This document shows positions 1-5,519 of a DNA stretch of 7,595 nucleotides, in pieces. The position numbers and the translations under genes are program-made. The notes under the pieces were generated by a model. That model was not told where the DNA came from. It worked only from the letters and a program-made list of their open reading frames with translations, and ran no database searches. This DNA is from Flavobacteriales bacterium (lineage in GTDB: Bacteria > Bacteroidota > Bacteroidia > Flavobacteriales > UA16). The stretch covers positions 1-7,595 of the forward strand of contig JABISU010000070.1 of NCBI GenBank assembly GCA_018700255.1. The letters are read 5' to 3'. How positions within the stretch are numbered: position 1 is the stretch's first letter; each line of letters begins with the position of its first letter.

Positions 1-932
1 AATTAGTTGGGGAGAGATTGCTGGCTACTCCAGCTCACTATGCCTATCTAAAAATAGCTGAGGGTTGTGATCGCCCATGTGCTTTTTGTGCAATACCACT
101 CATGCGAGGTAAGCACATTTCAACTCCCATCGAAGAGCTTGTAAAGTCTGCTGAAGCACTTGCAGCTCAAGGTGTACGTGAATTAATACTTATTGCTCAA
201 GATTTAACTTACTACGGTCTTGATATATATAAGAAAAGACGTTTATCGGACTTAATAAGTTCATTAGACAAAGTCGAAGGAATAGAATGGATCAGGCTGC
301 ACTATGCTTTTCCATCGGGATTTCCAATGGATGTCCTTAAAGTAATGGCTGAGTCTGACAAAGTCTGTAATTATTTAGATATGCCACTCCAACACTCAAG
401 TGATTCTATTTTGAAAGCTATGCGTAGAGGTATTACTCAGGAGAAAACAGAAAAGTTGCTTGCAGATATTCGAGAAACAGTTCCTGGAATTGCGATTAGA
501 ACTACTTTAATAGTTGGATTTCCTGGAGAAACAGATGAAGATCATGCAAATCTTTTAGATTGGGTGGGTCGCATGAAGTTTGAGAGGTTAGGGTGTTTCA
601 CCTATTCTCATGAAGAAAACACCCATGCTTATAAACTAGAAGATGACGTTCCAGAGGAGCTGAAAAAGAAAAGGGTTGAGGAAGTTATGGATCTTCAAGC
701 TGGAATATCGGAAGAATTAAACCTCCGCTATCTTGGAAATGAATTTAAGGTGTTAATAGACCGTTGTGAGGGTGGATTTTGGCTTGGGAGAACTGAATTT
801 GATTCGCCAGATGTAGATAATGAAGTTAGAATTCCGGTATCTGATGATCTTCATTTGAGAATTGGAGATTTCGTTCAGGTTAAAATTACAGGAGCGACCT
901 CTTTTGATTTAGATGGAGAGATAGTTAGTTAA
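1..932 (+). CDS. rimO: Ribosomal protein S12 methylthiotransferase RimO, 5'-truncated by the window edge
   Basis: RimO is a radical SAM enzyme that adds a methylthio group to a conserved aspartate of ribosomal protein uS12, in the cytoplasm. The reading frame is already open at base 3 and continues in from outside, so the TTG at 18 is an internal Leu codon and not the start. The N-terminal methylthiotransferase domain that binds the second 4Fe-4S cluster lies upstream and is missing. Visible here are the radical SAM motif GCDRPCAFC (Cx3Cx2C, about bases 65-91), the RimO-like stretches AIPLMRGKH, LIAQDLTYYG, EWIRLHYAFP and MPLQHSSD, and the SAM-domain motif VGFPGETDED. A C-terminal TRAM domain follows (about 720-930), including GRTEFDSPDVDNEV. 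TEFDSP and QDLTYYG distinguish RimO from its relative MiaB. Family identity is clear. queE follows after 4 nt, probably in the same operon. Confidence 0.96.
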   Translation, partial: LVGERLLATPAHYAYLKIAEGCDRPCAFCAIPLMRGKHISTPIEELVKSAEALAAQGVRELILIAQDLTYYGLDIYKKRRLSDLISSLDKVEGIEWIRLHYAFPSGFPMDVLKVMAESDKVCNYLDMPLQHSSDSILKAMRRGITQEKTEKLLADIRETVPGIAIRTTLIVGFPGETDEDHANLLDWVGRMKFERLGCFTYSHEENTHAYKLEDDVPEELKKKRVEEVMDLQAGISEELNLRYLGNEFKVLIDRCEGGFWLGRTEFDSPDVDNEVRIPVSDDLHLRIGDFVQVKITGATSFDLDGEIVS

Positions 933-936
933 TAAT

Positions 937-1551
937 ATGGCAGAACGTACTACATACCCAGTAATGGAAGTCTTCCCAACTTTGCAAGGAGAGGGGAGGC
1001 ATACAGGCTCTCCATCGTATTTTATAAGACTTGCCGGTTGTGATGTGGGGTGCTCATGGTGTGATGTAAAGGAAAGTTGGCCGGTAGAAGATTACCCACA
1101 TCTAGAAGTCGATGAACTCGTTTTAGGCGCAAAAAAAAGTGGCTTACCGCTAGTAGTCGTGACAGGGGGAGAGCCTTGTATGTACAACCTAGAGCCATTA
1201 ACTAAGGCTCTTAAAAAAGAGGGATTAAAAATTCATCTTGAAACTTCTGGAGCACATCCAATTTTAGGAGATTTTGATTGGATAACCTTATCTCCAAAAA
1301 AATTCAAAGCCTGTCTGCCAGATAGCTACTTAAAAGCAAATGAATTAAAGGTTGTAGTTGTCAATAAGCACGACCTTAAGTGGGCAAGAGAACAGGCGGT
1401 AAATGTAAAAGATGATACTCTTCTATTTCTACAGCCAGAATGGGATAGAAAAGAACAAGTTCAGGGTATTATTAAGGAATTTTTGGACAGTAGAGAAGGT
1501 AGTGTTTGGTCTTTAAGTACGCAGACACATAAATATTTAGGTATACCTTAA
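937..1551 (+). CDS. queE: 7-carboxy-7-deazaguanine synthase QueE
   Basis: QueE is a radical SAM enzyme that converts 6-carboxy-tetrahydropterin into 7-carboxy-7-deazaguanine, the step that makes the 7-deazaguanine core of queuosine in tRNA. At 204 aa the protein is of normal size for the family. Motifs seen are FPTLQGEG (13-20), the radical SAM cluster motif CDVGCSWC (Cys35, Cys39, Cys42; Cx3Cx2C), TGGEP (76-80, SAM binding), LETSG (101-105), LSPKK (118-122), FLQPE (164-168) and a C-terminal STQTHKYLGIP typical of QueE. The ATG at 937 lies 4 nt after the rimO stop, has no Shine-Dalgarno sequence at proper spacing, and gives the expected N-terminus. Cotranscription with rimO is likely. The other queuosine genes (queC, queD, queF) are not in the window. 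The stop codon is embedded in the first repeat of a putative Pho box that serves the next gene. Confidence 0.95.
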   Translation: MAERTTYPVMEVFPTLQGEGRHTGSPSYFIRLAGCDVGCSWCDVKESWPVEDYPHLEVDELVLGAKKSGLPLVVVTGGEPCMYNLEPLTKALKKEGLKIHLETSGAHPILGDFDWITLSPKKFKACLPDSYLKANELKVVVVNKHDLKWAREQAVNVKDDTLLFLQPEWDRKEQVQGIIKEFLDSREGSVWSLSTQTHKYLGIP

Positions 1552-1579
1552 CGCTAACTTAACTTTATCTTAACATTCA
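1547..1579 (+). promoter_or_regulatory. Putative Pho box: three CTTAAC direct repeats with 11-bp period
   Basis: CTTAAC occurs at 1547-1552, 1558-1563 and 1569-1574, one exact copy every 11 bp, with AT-rich spacers. The first copy overlaps the Pro codon and TAA stop of queE. One helical turn between direct repeats is the arrangement bound by PhoB/PhoP/SphR-type OmpR-family regulators, and the sequence resembles the TTAAC-type repeats described for Bacillus PhoP and cyanobacterial SphR. The gene 50 bp downstream encodes a Porin O/P family protein, which fits phosphate control. The repeats and spacing are seen directly. The identity of the binding protein is inferred. Confidence 0.7.
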
Positions 1580-1587
1580 CAAAAGAT

Positions 1588-1608
1588 TATATTTATTCTT
1601 TTGCAGAA
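1588..1608 (+). promoter_or_regulatory. Probable core promoter of the porin gene
   Basis: TTCTTTTG at 1596-1603 matches the Bacteroidota -7 consensus TAnnTTTG at all but one position. A TATATT at 1588-1593 is an alternative -10-like box. No good -33 TTG is seen upstream. That would fit an activator-dependent promoter, since the last CTTAAC repeat (1569-1574) falls where the -33 region would be. Transcription would start near 1609, leaving a leader of about 20 nt. The position is inferred and not certain. Confidence 0.4.
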
Positions 1609-1628
1609 GTAATTTAAAAATAATTATT

Positions 1629-2774
1629 ATGAATAGATTATTTGTTGTCCTAATTATCATGTGTTCTTCAGTATTCACTGATAATTTGTCAGCTCAAATA
1701 GCTCAGAATTCATCTACGATGAAATTTGATGGAAGAATTCAAAATCTAGGATTGGTTGAGATGCAGGGAGAGGAAGTAGAAACTAATCTTATGGTAAGAA
1801 GGGCTCGATTGAAGTTCGAAGGTGTTGCAATCAATCCTAAATTTCAATATAAAGTCGAGTTGGGGTTGACAAATAGGGATCACGGAAGTCCTATCCCTCA
1901 AACTAAGAATTCTGCAAGAATTATTCTCGATGCTGTAGTTAAATATGAAATAGCTGGAAATACACATTTGTGGTTTGGGCAGACAAAACTTCCTGGAAAC
2001 AGAGAGCGTGTTATAAGCTCAGCTAAACTCCAATTTGTAGATAGATCTCTGTTGAACTTTAATTACAATATTGATCGAGACATGGGAGTACAGCTCCATC
2101 AAAAGTTTGATATTGGCAACATGAAAGCTAAAGCTATCGTTTCTGTTTCTCAAGGGGAGGGAAGGAATATCACTACAGGAAATGACGGTGGATTTGATTA
2201 TACCGGAAGAGTGGAGCTTATGCCATTGGGGTCTTTTACAAGTAAGGGAGATTATTTCGGGTCTGATATTAAAAGAGAAGAAAAGCCTAAATTATCTCTA
2301 GGATTATCTTATGATTATAATGATAACGCTTCAAGAGCAAGAGGCAATACAGGGTCTTTTTTAGGTCAAACAAGAACATTGTCAACCATTTTTGCCGATA
2401 TGATGTTTAAATACAAAGGATTTTCTGTTATGGGCGAATATGCTATCAAATCATCTGATGAGAGCCCCGTTTTCGTTGATGAAGAAGATGGTCTAGAGTA
2501 TAATTTTATTACTGGATCAGCTTTGAATATTCAGGTTGGATATCTATTGCCAAGTGATTGGGAATTAGCGGCAAGATTTACTTCTGTTACTCCAGAACTA
2601 GTTGCACCAGAATTTGTACAGGCACAGGATGATGTTTCTATGTACACTTTAGGAGTTTCCAAATATATCGATGGCCACAACTTGAAAGTACAGTCGGACT
2701 TTTCAATGATTCAAGAAGGGGAAATGGAAGCATCTTACCTTGCTAGACTACAGTTCGAATTGTCTTTCAATTAA
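1629..2774 (+). CDS. Phosphate-selective porin, OprO/OprP (Porin O/P) family
   Basis: This is probably an outer-membrane beta-barrel for anion (phosphate or polyphosphate) uptake. The 381-aa precursor begins with a signal peptide (MNR, then a hydrophobic core; likely cleavage LSA|Q after residue 22), and the chosen ATG supplies its basic n-region. Family wording is seen in RRARLKFEG (57-65), FQYKVELGLTNRD (about 72-84), FGQTKLPGNRERVISS (116-131) and VDRSLLNFNYNIDRDMGVQL (137-156). Alternating strands and glycine-rich turns follow, then a C-terminal amphipathic strand ending LQFELSFN, as expected for BAM-inserted barrels. The start lacks a Shine-Dalgarno sequence but has an A/T-rich leader, common in Bacteroidota. 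A triple CTTAAC Pho-box-like array lies just upstream, suggesting induction by phosphate limitation. Solute specificity cannot be proven from sequence, because many Bacteroidota family members are annotated this way without tests. It converges with the next gene, 15 bp between stop codons. Confidence 0.85.
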   Translation: MNRLFVVLIIMCSSVFTDNLSAQIAQNSSTMKFDGRIQNLGLVEMQGEEVETNLMVRRARLKFEGVAINPKFQYKVELGLTNRDHGSPIPQTKNSARIILDAVVKYEIAGNTHLWFGQTKLPGNRERVISSAKLQFVDRSLLNFNYNIDRDMGVQLHQKFDIGNMKAKAIVSVSQGEGRNITTGNDGGFDYTGRVELMPLGSFTSKGDYFGSDIKREEKPKLSLGLSYDYNDNASRARGNTGSFLGQTRTLSTIFADMMFKYKGFSVMGEYAIKSSDESPVFVDEEDGLEYNFITGSALNIQVGYLLPSDWELAARFTSVTPELVAPEFVQAQDDVSMYTLGVSKYIDGHNLKVQSDFSMIQEGEMEASYLARLQFELSFN

Positions 2775-2789
2775 AAGATTTACTAAGGT

Positions 2790-3422
2790 CTAGTAACGAA
2801 TAACGTCTGCAGGTGGGGAGAGTTGAAATAACTCAACAAAACCTTTTGCATCAACAACAGTTCTTCCTTTTTCAATGTTGAAAGTGTTGGCGTATGAGCC
2901 ACTACGTCTAAAATCCTTATCTGTTAGTATTGTTACCGAAGTAGCAGTTACCAAGTAAGAAATATCTCCGTATTTGATTGTCGCTTCAAGTGGCATACTT
3001 GTTCCAGGCCAACCTGCAGGTGCAGCTCCTAAGGAAGGAGCACACCAGTTGTTTTTGCCACATGAGACGCAGCGAATGCCAGCAATTTCTTTCTCTATAG
3101 AATCTTGACCTAACACTGAGATCGAAGATAAGTTAGCTAACGCTTTAGGCATAGGGCCAGTAAGAGCGACCTGCGTTCCGAAAAAGGTAAATTGATTTAC
3201 GCTTCCAATAGCTTCACCTAAAAGTAGGAAGGATTGAGTTTTTCCACTTTCAGAGTGTTCCGTTATTTTAAATGAACCAGAATGTGAAATAACATCAACT
3301 TCGGAAGGGGCGAATCCGTTTTCGTGCGAGGGGATACAGGAGAAGGATATTGAATATGAAGGGGTTTGGGCAGAAAGGTTTAATGCAAAACAAACAGTTA
3401 TAAAAATGCAAATAGTTTTCAT
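2790..3422 (-). CDS. Secreted cysteine-containing protein of unknown function, possibly DUF4412-like
   Basis: This 210-aa protein has a clear signal peptide (MKT, hydrophobic core, likely cleavage LSA|Q after residue 18) and no later membrane segment, so it is exported to the periplasm or beyond. I do not recognise a firm family. The order IAGIRC (113-118), a tryptophan (Trp126), then MPLEATIKYGD (143-153) and YLVTATSV (156-163) resembles the layout of Bacteroidota DUF4412/GLPGLI-type proteins, which have IAGxxC, a tryptophan segment, 'PLE' and a final beta-strand. That placement is an inference. Mature-part cysteines are Cys29, Cys118, Cys121 and Cys127; CVSC is a CxxC pair and could form a disulfide or bind metal. 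The gene begins 5 nt after the stop of the E1 dehydrogenase gene on the same strand and has no visible promoter of its own, so the two are probably cotranscribed although no functional link is obvious. Confidence 0.75.
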   Translation of the reverse strand: MKTICIFITVCFALNLSAQTPSYSISFSCIPSHENGFAPSEVDVISHSGSFKITEHSESGKTQSFLLLGEAIGSVNQFTFFGTQVALTGPMPKALANLSSISVLGQDSIEKEIAGIRCVSCGKNNWCAPSLGAAPAGWPGTSMPLEATIKYGDISYLVTATSVTILTDKDFRRSGSYANTFNIEKGRTVVDAKGFVELFQLSPPADVIRY

Positions 3423-3427
3423 TAAAC

Positions 3428-5491
3428 TTAGTAATCAAGTAGTTTGCCTATGCGCTTGGCGATATTGCCCACATTAGGAAGGTATGCTTTCTCCATGTTT
3501 TCATTTAAGGGAACTGCCGGTAGATCCTCGCTGCCAATCAGGTCAGGTGCAGCATCTAAATACTCGAAACACTCCTTTGCGATTCTGCCTGTAAGAGCTT
3601 GGGCGAAAGTGTTGTTTTCTGGTTCCTCCGTTAAAACGAGGCAGCGATTCGTTCGCTTTACGCTTTCAGAAATAGTATTGAAATCCACAGGAACGATAGT
3701 TCTAAGGTCGATTATTTCAACTGCTCCTGGAAACTGTTTTGCAGATTCGAGAGCCCAATAAACGCCTCGTCCATATGTGATTAAAGAGCAAGAAGTTTCC
3801 TCGGTAGCTTTAGTTACAATTCGAGCACTTCCTAGAGGTATCACATAATCTTCTGATGGCTCTATGCATTTGGCAGATACTGTGCCCGGAACTTTAGACC
3901 AGTATAAACCTTTATGCTCCAGCATGATAACTGGATTGGGGTCGTAAAATGCGGCTTTTAAAAGCCCTTTTAGATCTGCTCCGTTTGATGGGTAAACTAC
4001 TTTTATTCCTCGGATATTTGAAAGCACAGACTCCATAGATGAGCTGTGGTACGGTCCTCCTGAACCATAAGCTCCAATGGGCACTCGTATAAGAGAGTGA
4101 ACCGGCCATTGACCATTGGATAGGAAGTAGGATTTTGAGAGTTCTGAGAAGAGTTGGTTAAGACCTGGCCAAAGGTAGTCTGCAAACTGAACCTCTACGA
4201 TGGGTCTGAGTCCTGTACAAGACATGCCTAAAGTTGATCCGACAATGAACGCCTCTTGTATCGGGGTGTTAAATACCCTGTCTTCACCGAATTTATCACC
4301 AAGTTTTGCTGCTTCACGAAAAACGCCTCCCAAACGTTTTCCGACATCTTGACCGTAAAGTAGCGATTCTGGGTGCTGAGACATAATTTCCTGCATAGCA
4401 TGAAGCGCACAGTCAACCATTAGAGTCTCTTCTCCTCCATCAGGCTCACGTGTGCCTTTTTCCTCAATAATGTCTGTAGGAGCGAACCTATGGGCTAATA
4501 GATCTTCAAAGACAGGCTCTTCAGCATTGCGAGCTCTGTCAAAGGCTTCGTTTACTTCAGCATCTATCTCTGCTTTGAGAAGAGTAATCTGAGAAGAGTC
4601 TAAGATATTTGAGTCCTGAAGATGCTTCTCAATACGTGGAAGTGGATCTCGCTGTTGAGCTCTTTCTAAGTCGTCACGATAGAATTCGCGTCTCACTCCT
4701 GATGTGTGGTGACCTAAAAGAGGGACATTGGCGTGTATAATGAACGGCCGACGTTCTTTTCGTACTGTATCAAAAACATCTTCCATAAGTGCCATGCAAG
4801 CGGGTAAATCTGTCCCGTCCACTTGAAGTACCTCTATGGGAGGGAATCCTGCTGCCATTGTTGTGGCGTCTCCGAAACGGATTTCTCTTGCGTGAGCGGA
4901 GATGTCCCATTCGTTATCCTGTATAAGCCAAACAATAGGTAATTTCTTCAGTGCAGACATATAAAGCGCTTCACTTACCTCGCCTTCAGTTGTAGCAGCA
5001 TCTCCTAAAGAACACATCACAACAGGTGCTTCGCCTTTTTCGTGTGTGTCAAGGCCCAACTTTTCTCTGTGCTGAATTCCCATTGCTACTCCGGCAGCTG
5101 GGATAGCTTGCATTCCCGTAGCTGAACTTTGGTGTGGAATTTTTGCGAGGTCATCTCGATTAAGTGACGGGTGGCTGTAGTACGTTCTTCCTCCAGAAAA
5201 AGGATCGTCGCGTTTGGCGAAAAGTTGGAGCATAAGCTCCTCAGGTGTCAAGCCCATAGAAAGCAACATGCTGTCATCCCGATAATAGCAACTTAGCCAA
5301 TCCTGTTTTTTGAGTAAAGAACCCGCCGCGACTTGAATAGCTTCGTGACCATTAGAACAAGCATGAACGTATTTCGAGGTCAGTTTTGCGTGCTCTTCAT
5401 ACAGATCAGACATGCTTCTAGCGATACGCATAGTGCGGTATGCGGCTATCAGTTTATCTGTAGAGATTGAAGTTGAAGAGTGTTGCGCCAT
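3428..5491 (-). CDS. Fused E1 alpha/beta subunit of a 2-oxoacid (probably branched-chain) dehydrogenase
   Basis: This is the thiamine-diphosphate-dependent E1 component, which decarboxylates a 2-oxoacid and passes the acyl group to the lipoyl domain of E2. Numbering below counts one extra residue before the ATG at 5491; the protein itself is 687 aa. The alpha part (about 20-340) shows NGHEAIQVAAG (48-58), YYRDD (70-74), the cofactor motif GDAATTEGEVSEAL (164-177) ending in DN (193-194), and GHHTSG (261-266), which matches the BCKDH-type E1 loop. The beta part (about 355-688) shows TPIQEAFIVG with the TPP-activating Glu414, the FADYLWPGLNQL segment, GGPYHSSSME with His483, and a transketolase C-terminal domain with IDLRTIVPVD and LTEEPENN. 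One-chain E1 proteins of this size are common in Bacteroidota. The BCKDH-like loop favours branched-chain substrates, but pyruvate or another 2-oxoacid is possible. The TTG one codon upstream is a less likely start. E2 and E3 are not in the window. Confidence 0.92.
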   Translation of the reverse strand: MAQHSSTSISTDKLIAAYRTMRIARSMSDLYEEHAKLTSKYVHACSNGHEAIQVAAGSLLKKQDWLSCYYRDDSMLLSMGLTPEELMLQLFAKRDDPFSGGRTYYSHPSLNRDDLAKIPHQSSATGMQAIPAAGVAMGIQHREKLGLDTHEKGEAPVVMCSLGDAATTEGEVSEALYMSALKKLPIVWLIQDNEWDISAHAREIRFGDATTMAAGFPPIEVLQVDGTDLPACMALMEDVFDTVRKERRPFIIHANVPLLGHHTSGVRREFYRDDLERAQQRDPLPRIEKHLQDSNILDSSQITLLKAEIDAEVNEAFDRARNAEEPVFEDLLAHRFAPTDIIEEKGTREPDGGEETLMVDCALHAMQEIMSQHPESLLYGQDVGKRLGGVFREAAKLGDKFGEDRVFNTPIQEAFIVGSTLGMSCTGLRPIVEVQFADYLWPGLNQLFSELSKSYFLSNGQWPVHSLIRVPIGAYGSGGPYHSSSMESVLSNIRGIKVVYPSNGADLKGLLKAAFYDPNPVIMLEHKGLYWSKVPGTVSAKCIEPSEDYVIPLGSARIVTKATEETSCSLITYGRGVYWALESAKQFPGAVEIIDLRTIVPVDFNTISESVKRTNRCLVLTEEPENNTFAQALTGRIAKECFEYLDAAPDLIGSEDLPAVPLNENMEKAYLPNVGNIAKRIGKLLDY

Positions 5492-5496
5492 CAAAG

Positions 5497-5504
5497 CAAA
5501 GGTA
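5497..5504 (-). promoter_or_regulatory. -7 promoter box TACCTTTG for the E1 dehydrogenase gene
   Basis: On the minus strand, TACCTTTG is an exact match to the Bacteroidota -7 consensus TAnnTTTG. It ends 5 nt before the ATG at 5491, so transcription would begin at or within a base or two of the start codon, giving a leaderless or nearly leaderless mRNA. No TTG is found at the usual 17-23 nt upstream distance, which weakens the call. Confidence 0.5.
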
Positions 5505-5513
5505 CGTTACCTT
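5499..5513. repeat. Inverted repeat AAGGTA-CGT-TACCTT in the divergent intergenic gap
   Basis: A perfect 6-bp inverted repeat with a 3-bp centre sits in the middle of the 28-bp space between the E1 and dapF start codons. Its arms are the cores of the two outward-facing -7 boxes, so the symmetry may simply reflect mirrored promoters. It could also be an operator that controls both genes. Confidence 0.5.
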
Positions 5514-5515
5514 CG
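5508..5515 (+). promoter_or_regulatory. -7-like box TACCTTCG for the dapF fusion gene
   Basis: TACCTTCG differs at one position from TAnnTTTG and ends 4 nt before the ATG at 5520. A TTG at 5483-5485 lies 22 nt upstream, inside the accepted -33 to -7 spacing range. The predicted start site again falls at the initiation codon. The box mirrors the minus-strand box across a 3-bp centre. Confidence 0.4.
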
Positions 5516-5519
5516 AGGC

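Noticed and set aside
18..20. TTG as the start of rimO
   Set aside because: The frame is open upstream to the window edge and reads LVGERLLATP, internal RimO sequence. The radical SAM motif would sit too close to an N-terminus that lacks the methylthiotransferase domain.
917..936. Shine-Dalgarno or preQ1-type riboswitch before queE
   Set aside because: GGAGAG lies about 17 nt from the ATG, too far to act as a ribosome site, and it encodes the rimO C-terminus. The 4-nt gap has no room for a riboswitch.
2758..2772. AATTG-TCTTT-CAATT hairpin at the end of the porin gene as a terminator
   Set aside because: It has only five mostly A-T pairs, lies within the coding sequence, and has no U-run after it. 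No convincing terminator is visible between the convergent genes.
3444..4416. Several open frames on either strand within the E1 gene (for example + 3444-3761, - 3912-4109, - 4228-4416)
   Set aside because: They are alternative-frame shadows of the well-conserved E1 coding sequence with no family-like sequence.
5492..5494. TTG start giving the E1 protein one extra residue
   Set aside because: The adjacent ATG at 5491 is the stronger start, and the -7 box placement fits it at least as well.
5412..5519. Open frame extending the dapF fusion upstream by 36 codons to a TTG
   Set aside because: It lies antisense to the conserved start of the E1 gene, and the extra residues do not look like DapF. 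The ATG at 5520 gives the normal DapF N-terminus.
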